Both the position numbers and the translations under genes were made by a program. Positions 53,395 through 62,546 of a DNA stretch of 64,000 bases are shown piece by piece. The stretch is from Isochrysis galbana (taxonomy: Eukaryota > Haptophyta > Isochrysidales > Isochrysidaceae). The stretch covers positions 5,834,448 to 5,898,447 of the forward strand of contig CM030935.1 of the NCBI GenBank assembly GCA_018136815.1. The letters are read 5' to 3'. Numbering within the stretch: the stretch's first letter is position 1; every line of letters begins with the position of its first letter. Under the pieces are notes generated by a model, which did no database searches, had not been told where the DNA came from, and saw only the letters and a list, made by a program, of their open reading frames with translations.

Positions 53395-53590
53395 GGAGTG
53401 AGGAAAGCCATTGAGAATCGGCACACACCGTCTGCCACGACACCCAGCCCCTAGGTAAAGCACGGGGGGACGAGCCGCAAGGCAGGTGGAGGGGGGACAA
53501 GGGAAGCAGGCGTGGCTGCATAGAGGCTGTGCAGGGTCGCGCGCGCGGCGAGACTATTAAGAAGTGCTTTTTTATAGCGTCTGTCGTCTG
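53395..53590 (+). mobile_element. LINE 3' terminal fragment (plus)
   Basis: Matches the last ~200 bp of the 46.5-49.3 kb LINE in the same orientation: CCCCTAGGTAAAGCACGGG, AGCCGCAAGGC, GGCGTGGCT, and GGCGAGACTATTAAGAAGTGCTTTTTT as diverged terminus. It is closest to the fragment at 455-600. About 90 bp further on begins a LINE 5' module in the same direction. Confidence 0.65.
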
Positions 53591-53639
53591 TAGCTTAAGC
53601 TGAATAAACTGTTGTCTGTGGTGTTCGTGGAAGGCACGG

Positions 53640-54590
53640 TTCTGTCGCATCCGCGACAACTATCAGTAAACTAATAGGGTCATGGAGCGCGCGCCGCCTC
53701 CCGCCCTCGCTGCCGCGGCCCTCGCCGCGATGACGAAGCCTTCATGGACACGCCCCTGTCGCCGAAGCGACCGCGCCAGGACGACCCTCCCAGCCAGGTG
53801 GGCACAGGAGCCGGCGGGTCACGCCCGCGCACCACCGAGAACGGAGAGAGCACGACCTGCATGCTGGTTGTCAGCATGCAGCACACACAAACCACACCCC
53901 ACAGCCACACCAGTCACACCACACCAGTGGGACGCTCCATCAGGGAAGGCCCCCGGGCCTGGACCCTACACAGCCGCGGTACCGCCCTCGCGCTCCGGCG
54001 CGAGGGGCGGGCCCGGCACCATCTCAGGCAGAACCCCAACGGCCAACGGGGGAATGCCGCACCAAAACATGGGAATGAACATGGAACAGATGTGGACCCC
54101 CAAGATGGGGGACAAAAGCGACAATGGAGACGGCACAGAGGGAAAGCTCTCCAGCGAAGCCGAGGGGCGGGTGGACAGGCGAGCCTCGGGCGCGCGCGAA
54201 CGACGCACACAACTCCGGCCCAAGAGGCCCAACACAGTGAGCACCAACACAAAAAGGAGCCAACACAAAACACTCAACACACAAAACCCTCGAGAGAGGG
54301 TGACATCGACACGGACTCAACGAATCCCATGAACCCTAGAGAGGCTACACCACACATGAGGCTAACCCCACCTCTCACCGCGGCCACACAGGTGGCCCTC
54401 CTTGACGAAGACCTCGAGCCCGAGCCCGAGGAAGAGAAGCCGAATTTCCAATCTATCAAAAAATCATCATCACCTTCACGGCGTACGAGAAGGGCCATAA
54501 AGCCAAGGACGAAGAGACCCTCGGCGCCATTGTCGCGCACCTCAACAAGCTGGAGGGCGTAGATAGACCTCGAACCCGCGAACCCGACTT
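53640..54590 (+). mobile_element. LINE 5' region with ORF1-like frame, frameshifted
   Basis: Starts with CTGTCGCATCCGCGAC, then an ATG at 53682 opening MERAPPPAL, with the overlapping frame from 53744 (MDTPLSPKRPRQDD, then Gln/Thr/His-rich, 272 aa). The C-terminal part is better in another frame around 54440-54595 (ITFTAYEKGHKAKDEETLGA). This is the expected position and style of a LINE ORF1 (basic, low-complexity). The sequence is interrupted at ~54591, where an inverted RT piece begins. Confidence 0.5.
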
Positions 54591-54591
54591 C

Positions 54592-54975
54592 TTGTCCAAA
54601 AGCGCCTCCGGCCTCCGGCCCGTGGGAGATTCTAGTAACGGCGGATTGCCCCAGTCCAACAAGCCTAGGCCTAATTGTGGTCCTTTCCCCTTATCGCTTT
54701 TCATTTGGATCTCTGGGTGTTTTATCCATTTCAGCCTTTTCCCCGTGCGTGTGTTAGTCCACAGTAATCTATCGACGCTTCTTTTCACCGACGCGTGGAA
54801 TGCTCTTAGGGCCGCCAGCGTTTGTAGCCAGTACCTTGGTATAGAGTATACGAGAGAGTTCGCCACTTTCGTTTTGCCGTGTATCGATAAGTTAGCGGAG
54901 ATCATTGCATATATGGTGGTCTTCTTATCGATCTTGTAGGCCAGCTTACGCCAGAATACTTTCATGTTCATGGCC
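54592..54975 (-). mobile_element. Inverted LINE RT fragment
   Basis: Minus-strand translation from 54971 downward contains VFWRKLAYKIDKK, SIPRYWLQTLAALRAFH and LGLGLLDW, aligning with the thumb part of the plus-strand LINE RT (FWSKLADKIDAR, GIPRYWLQTLAAPKWFH, LGLGILDW). It abuts the plus-strand ORF1-like piece at 54590, head to head. Confidence 0.8.
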
Positions 54976-55352
54976 TGCCCCCCCCCCCCCCCGCGGGACT
55001 CCTGCTCTTTTCTATCTAGAGCTAGACTCGCGCCATGTCCCTATTTGCGCGCTGTTGTGCGTGCCGTGCACAACACTGCATATCGTGCTGTATTGTATAA
55101 AGCAGATGGTAATACACATCTATCGCCTATCATCAGTAAAAGACTAAAGAACCTCACGCTTGCCGCCTCGCTTGCCGGGCAATGGTATCGTTGAGTTGAA
55201 CCTCACGCTCGCTGCCTGACGGAATGATCGCCGCGCGGCTGCGCGTAACGGGTCTAGGCGAGCCATCCTTAGGAGGTAGCGATGAAGAGAGGAGAGAGAG
55301 TATCGAAACACAAACACACAACATGACTAGGATAGCGGGACAGTCTACAACA
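54976..55352. other. Spacer between LINE pieces and phosphatase gene
   Basis: Begins with a C15-type run (54979-54993). Contains two copies of GAACCTCACGCT(T/C)GC (55149 and 55198). Probably the 3' flank of the phosphatase gene plus repeat debris. Confidence 0.4.
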
Positions 55353-55892
55353 TTATCCTTGCTGCTTCCTCGCTTCGTGCGCGTGTTGAAGCCGCAATGC
55401 GGGCGGGCAGTGGGCGGGGATACGGACGAGATCGATATCAAACAGCTCGATAAACTGCTCGTTCAGGTGTCTTGACTTGGACGAGGCGTGTCTGCGGTAC
55501 TCCTCTAGCACGCATGTGAGCGACCAGTGCTGCAGCTTGCGCAGGCAGCCGATCAGCGTCCCCGTGCGATGCCTGCCGAGATTACACATGACGAGGAGTG
55601 GATAGGAGGAGGGGTCTAGTATTTGCTGCAACCCTTCGACCACCACCTCCTCAGAGACGGGCTTCCAAGCGCTCAGAACGCCAGACTCTCCGCCCAGCCG
55701 CACCAGCTCCACACGCTGCTCGCTCATCCATGAGACAAACTCCGGTGGCGGCGGATCGGGCGCGAGGTGGATGATCTTGCGCAGGCGTAGCTTCTCCAGA
55801 AACGGGAAGTTGAGTTCGAGCGGCTGCCCGCAACGGTACAGGTTCTCCTCCACGAGACCGAAGTTCTGCGGAGGAATCAGCACGCCTGCCAT
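55353..55892 (-). CDS. PFA-DSP/Siw14-Oca1-type cysteine phosphatase
   Basis: 179 aa, intronless, complete from Met at 55892. The C-x5-R active-site loop is CNLGRHRTG (Cys103, Arg109), with the family's entry NFGLVEENLYRCGQP and exit LRKLQHWSLTCVLEEYRRHASSK and FIELFDIDLV. This is the plant-and-fungi atypical dual-specificity phosphatase group, whose members act on phosphotyrosine or on inositol pyrophosphates. The residue before the Cys is Met rather than the usual His, as in CNLGRHRTG-type Oca1-like members. No signal peptide, so cytosolic. It sits between LINE debris on both sides but shows no disruption. Confidence 0.88.
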   Translation of the reverse strand: MAGVLIPPQNFGLVEENLYRCGQPLELNFPFLEKLRLRKIIHLAPDPPPPEFVSWMSEQRVELVRLGGESGVLSAWKPVSEEVVVEGLQQILDPSSYPLLVMCNLGRHRTGTLIGCLRKLQHWSLTCVLEEYRRHASSKSRHLNEQFIELFDIDLVRIPAHCPPALRLQHAHEARKQQG

Positions 55893-56649
55893 CGGCGCGC
55901 GCGCCCCCTGCTGCCCACTGCTACTTTAGTAATAGTAAGTAGACTCTATGTTACCCCCCAGGAGCGAACGCCCCCCAGGCCTAGGTGTTAAACACAGGAA
56001 CAGTGTGTTTCTACGGAAGTCCAAAACAGTGTTTTTCACCGTGTTTCTAGGAGACCCCTATCTATGTCCGGAACAAAGGGCTGCGCGCTGCGCGCGCGCG
56101 GTGAGTGGTGAGTGAGCGTGCGAGCGAGGCCATAGCCATAGCATAATCAATCCCGCCACCTGATTGCCTGGCCTCCCACCTACACCTACGACCACTACCA
56201 CTACCATCTACCACCTACCACCTAGCAGTTGGATGCAAGACAATCAATCATCCATCACAATCAATCATGCTTGACAGTTACAATTACAATTACACGCCCA
56301 CAGGAACTACCGGTAGCTGTGAGCTGTGAGCCTACGGGAGATGGGGATATAAATATAAATATAAATATATAGTAGTATGTATGGCCCGCTGTTTTCGGTA
56401 CTGTGTTTCACCGTGTTTCCAAAAAATCCAAATACAGCTGTTTTTGGTGTGTTTCTAGACCTAACCCACCGTGCTTCACATCTAGGCCCCCAGGAGCTAT
56501 CGGGGGCCCCCGAGAGCTATCGGGGGGAAATTTTCAAATTTTCACCCAATCGCCAACAGCCCCACCGAGAGCTATCGGGGGACCGAGAAAATCCCCCGAG
56601 AGCTATTGGGAGATTTTACCTCCCCCGGGGAGCTATCGCGTTTTAGAGT
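55893..56649. repeat. Intergenic with duplicated TGTTTC stretches and CTATCGGGGG motif array
   Basis: Two diverged copies of a segment with GTGTTTCACCGTGTTTC (56020-56055 and 56395-56460). 56490-56680 has six irregularly spaced copies of (G)AGAGCTATCGGGGG. Short AT repeats lie at 56347-56375. A 9-bp CAATTACAATTACAATTACA repeat is at ~56277. The phosphatase promoter should lie in the part nearest 55900. Confidence 0.6.
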
Positions 56650-56765
56650 CGGCCCCCAATAGCTATCGGGGGCGAAAGGCCCGTGAGGGCAGGGGGGCCG
56701 CCCTCGGCGGGTGGCCCGAAGGAGAGGAGGGGCTCGGCGGCGCGCTCCATCGCAACCAACTATAA
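56650..56765 (-). mobile_element. LINE 5' fragment (minus)
   Basis: Minus strand: CAACTAACTTTATAG, then ATG opening MERAAEPLLSFGPPAEGGPP, homologous to 45350. It directly follows (20-30 bp) the T-run terminus of the LINE fragment at 56783-57843 on the same strand, in a head-to-tail order. Confidence 0.55.
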
Positions 56766-56782
56766 AGTTAGTTGTTTATGGA

Positions 56783-57843
56783 AGAAAAAAACCTTTTAAT
56801 AATCTCGCCCCACCCGTGGCACTCTGTCCTCAGCGGTATGTTCTCAGCTTCCTCCTGTGCCGTTGAGTGACCCGTTTATCCTAGGGTCGTTGAAGGGTTT
56901 TGTCGCTGTCGCTGTTGAGTGCTGCGTTGTTTATCGAGCTGTGACGTATACTAATCTATCGTTCATCCGGATGATCAGTCCGAGCGGAGTCTTACGTTGT
57001 GTCATGCGAGCCTTTCGGCAAGACCGAGTGTTTTCGCCACGAGGCTAAAGTTTTCGCTCATTTGTAGCCTACCTTTTTCATTCTCTATGAATACGGGGGA
57101 CGGGGGACGGGGGCGCTGAGTTCTAGCGGTTTCTTAAGTTTGGGCTTCCTTCCCTGGGCGGCCTTATAGGTGCGCACGGAGCAATGTGATTTCGGCGGGG
57201 TAAGGCCCCTAACCAAGGTGGTAAACCTCAGCACCAGTGTGGACTCTAGGATCGGTATATTGTGTTAATTGTATGATTCATGATTCAAATTCTACTCTGT
57301 AAAAGTCTCTTACTACTAGTATGTACTTCCATGCTATCACGTATAGCGCTTTCAGGCTTTCGGGTGAGTTCGTATTGGGGTACGCGAAGAGTCTATCCTT
57401 TGTCTTCTTCTGTGTGCATGGCCTTCCGGGCGGGGAGGTGTGAAAGTTGGTGAGGGCATCTATGGTCTCGAATATTGTTTTCGTCGCGGGACACCACGCT
57501 AAGTGGCACGAGTCCTCACGATAGCGGTGACATAATCTACACATGTCCGTCGGCCTGTCTGCGGACCTATTTTTGATACCAATCTTCCTATCTATGAGTG
57601 ATGTGCTTGAAGTGTGGGTGTTTATCTGTGTGTTTCAGCAATGGCAATGTGTAATGTGTATTATAGTCTTGCTATACGTTTCCATTCTTCATTGGTGATG
57701 TTCAATGTTCAATCGCTTTTCCCATGCCGGTCTCGCCGCTTGCGGGGCGTTTCTTCGGGTTGCTTTTAGCGCGGCTTTGGTGATGTCTGAGACTGATATC
57801 GCGTCTAGCGCGATCTTTCCTTTTCGTACGGCGTATTCATCCC
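56783..57843 (-). mobile_element. 5'-truncated LINE copy (minus)
   Basis: Minus-strand frames from 57843 (DEYAVRKGKIALDA ... NAPQAARPAWEKRLN) and 57544-57278 (CRLCHRYREDSCHLAWC ... LKALYVIAWKYI) match the C-terminal region of the 46.5-kb LINE. A ~140-bp diverged gap lies between them. The 3' end is ATTAAAAGGTTTTTTT at 56783. Truncated at the 5' side near 57843. Confidence 0.85.
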
Positions 57844-58396
57844 GCCCCCCTCCCCCAAAGCTAGGCCCAAAGCCCAAAGTAGAGTATACATGGGCCGACC
57901 CCCACCCCCCGAAACTAAACAAAAAAGGAACGAGGGGGGGGAGCGGGATGGGGAGAGAAATGGGGGCGAGGGCGATGTCGATCGAGCGAGAACCCGGATG
58001 AGGAGTGAGTGAGCAAATAGTAGCGTAGCGGGCATCTTCAAGAATGTTTTTTTTTACATACATACATACTACTACTATCCGGACGTACTACTACTATCCG
58101 GACGACAGAGGCGACGGGGCCATGGCAATTTGGCGTTGAGAGCAAAGGCCGCCAACGGGCACACGCGCAATTGAGGTAGGTGTCGGGGCGTCCTCAAGAC
58201 CGCTAAAGCGTCAAGACCGCTAAATCGGCCACCGCTTTATCGGCTGCACTATTCTGTCATGCCCCCACGACCTGCCACCGTCGCACCAGGGACTCTGTGG
58301 AGTGGAATGTCAATTGGAAGCGAAGACAGGTGCACTCGAATAGGTGTGCGGTCGCCCATCTCGCCGCGTGCCACACATCGAGGGCAGACTTCATCG
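57844..58396. other. Spacer downstream of the Cys-repeat gene
   Basis: Includes a CATACATACATACTACTACTATCCGGACG repeat near 58060-58105 and duplicated CGTCAAGACCGCTAAA near 58200-58225. Minus frames at 58249-58466 overlap the last exon of the gene upstream but are shadows. No other gene. Confidence 0.4.
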
Positions 58397-59900
58397 TCAA
58401 GGAGCCACGACTGGGTGACTCGCGACTTGCTGTGGGGGCGACGTCCTCCATAATGCGGCGTTGCAAGTAGCGAGGTGCTCAGGGATTTGGCAGAATGCGA
58501 GCTTAGCGGTGTTGAGCTCGGCCGTCGTCGTTGTGCCTTTGTCCTGAATGAGCGAGCGAGTATGGGAGGACGGGAGGCGGATCGGCAAGCCGGGGAAAGC
58601 ACATCCACGTTCGCATCGCGTTGAAGGTGCTGAGAGACCATCAGTCTATCCTCTCCCCCCTCCGCGCCTCCGCCAGCCACCTCCAATGCCCAAAGCGAAT
58701 GCGCGCCATTTGCACGCACACGAATGCTGACAAGCTCATTCACCTTTGTCAGGATTATCTGTGAAAGCTCGTGAGCAATTGCCTTGCGATCGACGACCTT
58801 GTCCTCAGGCAAGGCCTATAAGGGCGGGGGACGATAGGGCGAGTCGTGGGCCAAGTTGCGCCGGCGTCAGCTGATGTGAGAACACCGGGGCGCGAGTGGG
58901 AGTGCGAGCGTTGCGTCGCTTCATCATGAGGTACTTAGTAGTGCAGAGTGGTGCAGCGACAGTGGCAGTCCATGTAAAGCACGCCACCGCTGGGAAACGC
59001 AATGAGAAGGGAGGGAATTGCGCACGTGCAGCTGAGCAATGAGCGACGTGCGCTTGCAGTACGGCCCATCCTTGCTTTCTGGGCGTTGGCAGTACCACAG
59101 GTTAAGCGCTCGCATCGCCTTGGTCGATGCTAGTGCACGGCAGACCTACACGCGATCAAGATGTATGGTGCGGTCAGAGGGTCAGGGCGTGCCATCGGAC
59201 TATCATGCGCGAGTCGGTTCGAGGGCGCCGTGCTAGAGCCGCCTTGCACCGCTCTACGCTCACCGACGAGGTGGGGTCCACTTGCGAGCAGAACGCCGAC
59301 TGTATCTCCTCCATTTCTTGCGAGTGGTCCTTCCCGGCGGCCTCCTTGGTCATCTAAGAGGGAGAGGGCTGGGACGGTGGGACCTGCGCGATGTGTCCTG
59401 AGCTGGCACTCAGTTCACCGAACGTCGCTGCTCCCCCCTCGTTCTCTCTTTACTTGCTTCCAATCCCTTCACAGTACCCCTTTGCCACTAGGCCGCCCCT
59501 TACCGCTCCCCTCCTCCTCCCCCCCCTTCTCCCCTCCCCCTCCCCCCTGACCCGCCTCCCCTCACCCCTGACCCCTTGCTCTTACATTGCGGAGCTGGTC
59601 CATCACCCGTGCCTTCTCATCGCTCGTCGTCGCCTCACGCAGCTTCGCATACAGCTCCGAGCGCACGCACGAGCTGGAGGGGCTGTTCACAGCCTGTTCA
59701 CACCACCAGCGCATCATCTCACTGTAGGCCGTCCCATTGCCGCGAGAGTATGAGGCAGCCGGGCCGCCTGCACCGAGCACGGCTCCGCCCTTGAGCGAGC
59801 GCGATGGGGCTGCACAGGCGCCGCCCACCCACGCCACGACGGCCAGCACCACAGCGCGCCGAGCGGGCAGAGAGGGGGAGAGAGAGGGAAAGGCGGGCAT
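58397..59900 (-). CDS. Secreted cysteine-repeat protein, unknown family
   Basis: Five predicted exons on the minus strand, all phase 0: 59900-59586, 59353-59264, 59145-59026, 58815-58744, 58543-58397 (247 aa). Start at MPAFPSLSPSLPARR; residues ~10-35 (RRAVVLAVVAWVGGACAAP) form a signal peptide. The mature part repeats a two-Cys motif: WWCEQAVNSPSSSC, FCSQVDPTSSVC, YCQRPESKDGPYC and FCQIPEHLATC, each followed by a short helix with Arg/Lys and Leu. Motif spacing alternates short and long, suggesting two larger units of about 90 residues. The paired Cys suggest disulfides in an extracellular or vesicle-lumen protein. I do not recognise the family. Exon 5 runs to a stop at 58397, but its last 15 residues may not be right. 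The promoter side has CT-rich sense DNA (59905-60230). Confidence 0.6.
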
Positions 59901-59904
59901 CGTG

Positions 59905-60235
59905 AGGAGAGGGAGAGAAAAGGGGAGGGGAGAGAGAAGAAGAGAGGTCGCGAGGAGAGGAGAAGGAGCGCAGAAAGCATGGGAGGAGAGAGAAGAGAAA
60001 GAAGAGAGGAGAATATTGTCGGAGACAGTGGAGAGAAGGAGAAGATTGCGAGAATCCCGCGGATAGAGAAGAGAATAGACAGCGAGAGAGGAGAGAAGAG
60101 GGAAGAGGCAGAGTGGGCGAGGACGGAGAAGCGCAAGAGACGAAAAGGGAAGAAACCAAGGATAAGGAGGCAAGGGAGATGAGAGAAGAGATGAGAGAGA
60201 GGAGAGAGAGGAAGAGAGAGAGAAGAAGCGATTCC
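59905..60235. repeat. GA-rich low-complexity tract (CT in the sense of the minus gene)
   Basis: AGAGGAGAGA-type repeats directly upstream of the Cys-repeat gene's start codon. Long Ser/Leu frames on the minus strand are artefacts. Confidence 0.85.
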
Positions 60236-60549
60236 CAGCGCGCCGACGTGCGTCGGCGGGCGCTTCCTCGGCCCCAATAACAAGAAAAAAACCCTCTACA
60301 GACCTACCCAGGGCTAACTTTAACCCTAGTACGTGCTTATAAATGGAATTTATGGCATCGGGAGTCGGCTTAGACGGGCCAGAGGCTGACATATTTGCTG
60401 CTGGGCCCCATGCACATAGGCAGGATAGAATGCCCTATGCACCATATGAGCTAGGGATGAGGTCATCAGAGGATTTCAGAGTGACAAAGTTGGCGAAATC
60501 ACGAAATTGGTCAAAACGTGCAGAAAACCCTCAACTATTCGGTAACGCA
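60236..60549. other. Unassigned, with a doubtful plus-strand frame
   Basis: A plus frame from 60343 (MEFMASGVGLDGPEADIFAA) is open to 60765, but overlaps the better-supported zinc-finger frame on the minus strand. I see no splice or family support for it. Confidence 0.3.
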
Positions 60550-61200
60550 CCGGTGACAACAAAAGAAGCACGGGATGTGGTAGTAAGCGCCAACCCCGTC
60601 GCGACAGGAAAGGCACTTGAATTGGGGGCGTTTGGGCTTCTCTATGGCGCACTGGGAATACCCACAGACATGACGGATCCGAGGTTGCCACTGCCTCGGA
60701 TGGGAACGGAGGGAACGGAAGGGAAGCGGCGAGAGGCGCGGCGGAAGTTGGGGAGTGGCCAATGACGGGCTGGACCACCTCCTCAGCAGAGAAAGGCGGG
60801 AGGACGGGCTTGGGCGAGGGCGAGCGCGACGACGGAGCGGACATGGCTGGGCGGATCGGGATGGATAGGCTGGGGCTGAGGGATTGGAGAGGTTTGGTAT
60901 TGAGGTGTCCGACGCACTGGAGCGTGTCAACTGGGAGTCGGATTGCGGTTCGTCGGCGGCGACGTCCACCGCAGCAGCGAGAAAAGGCGCGGTGGGCCTG
61001 GGTCGAGTGGACACACGAGCATCGACGCGACTGCCCCCTACGATGAGGGAGAGGCGACTGTCGTCGCCGGCGTTGAGCGAGTAGTCGATAACGGTGAGTT
61101 GGAGTGGTAACTTGCCGGCGGTGTCCGGACGCCCGGTTTCAGCATTCGGCGGCATGGGACGAAAGGCGCAGTAAGCGCAGCCAGTAGCATTGGTCCACAC
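60550..61200 (-). CDS. Exon(s) with MYND/MetAP-like zinc finger, partial gene
   Basis: Minus frame 61200-60535. The last ~40 residues contain CGYSQC, then FKCLSC, then FFCCHRC, i.e. two Cys pairs followed by an FC-x3-C, the layout of the MYND-like finger found at the N-terminus of methionine aminopeptidase 1 and related proteins. A GTGCGT donor follows at FFCCHR (about 60558). The first ~65 residues (LTVIDYSLNAGDDSRLSLIVGG) look protein-like; the middle is Pro/Arg/Ser low complexity and may be intronic. A competing start in another frame at 60844 (MSAPSSRSPSPKP) resembles sequence at 26.99 kb. Downstream exons were not found. Could be a pseudogene. Confidence 0.35.
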
Positions 61201-62546
61201 CCCACCCTCTGATGAAGGACGCTAGGTGCGGGGCGCAGAAAGAGTGGCATCAGTGGGTCGAGCCCTAGCGAATGAGGCAGCCAAGGCCAGCAAAGGGGGC
61301 AAGCCTAAGTGGGAGTGACCCAGTGGGGTCATCGGGGAGGCCATAGGCTTCTCCACATGAGCCCCCCACACCTTGCTCCATCACTGAAGCCATGCGCCAT
61401 GCGACTGAGTACTGAGTGAGGAGGGGAGCATTTGTTTCCGGCTGCAGTGGGCCTCCGTGAACGCACGCGGACGCAGCAGGCAGGCGCGGTTGCCACTGAG
61501 ATACTGAGATGGGGTTCGGGTGCCCATCCCATCCCGTACAGCAGCCCCATATCGCCCTGGCACCATCGCGGTGACCAGGACAGCCGAGATGAGGGCGAGC
61601 GGAGCCATCGCTCGCCGCGCTCTCTCTAGGCAACAGAACCGCCGGATACACCTTCAAGAATATCTTTCCTTCAAGAATATCTTTTTTAGACACAGAACCG
61701 GACAAAGTTCTTCTTACAATCTCTCACACCACACACCACTATCGAACGCGCACTCACAGTAATACGTCGAACGCGCACTCACAGCAATACATACGTAGAA
61801 AACTTACATGAACTTGATGTGCGCGTGGAGAGGGGGAGGAGGAGAAGAAAGAGAAAAGAAGAGAGGAGGCCCGTCGCCTCTCCTCACGTGAAGAGAAATC
61901 TCGCCGTGCTTAGAAAGCAAAGAATTGATAGGAGAGGACGAAGCGGGCGGAAGACCATCTGTAACAGTGATGGCTTAGAATATTCAGGTATTTCATCCGA
62001 AAAATGGCCTAAATATCTCCCAAAACATCACCCATATATTTTGTCTTCTGTGGGGCGCCCAAATATTTCGCGAAAAATGTCTACACAAATCAGTTTTCAT
62101 TTTGCATGGCGCGCCTGCGGTCAACGGTGCTAGATAGGTATAGACTGACATTTCCATAATCTTACCCATCATGTCGCGTGTCACAGTGTGGGGGCACGTT
62201 TCAATGACGACTCTTGCTCAGCCTTGCACAAGGATCGCTCTCATCTTGCAATTCTAGTAACCTCTTGCTGTTGATCATGCGACTCCATCGGCCGTGTGGT
62301 GAATGGCGAGCCGCACGATAAATTCACCGGCGCTCGTCTCACGCTCGTCCAGTCTGGTGAACACTTTTGATCCATTGTCATGACCATGAAGGACGGCTCA
62401 TTCTCTTCCAACAGAAATTTTGCAGCTGGATGTGCAGTGTGCAATGTAAAACAAGAGACGGCCTATCGAACCAGTTGAGCCTTTCGTCGAGGTCGATTTC
62501 ATTGCTCTCTAAGAAGAACATGCCACGACTTCCCTATGTCTACATC
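61201..62546. other. Intergenic stretch, no gene assigned
   Basis: Contains a direct duplication CTTCAAGAATATCTTT (61653 and 61670) and CGAACGCGCACTCACAG(T/C)AATAC (61744 and 61769), and GA-rich sequence at 61830-61870. Frames lack domains. It includes the 3' flank of the repeat-protein gene at its right end. Confidence 0.4.

Noticed and set aside
59562-60392. Minus-strand 276-aa frame as a single protein
   Set aside because: Only its last ~105 codons (from 59900) make a signal-peptide protein; the rest translates CT repeats.
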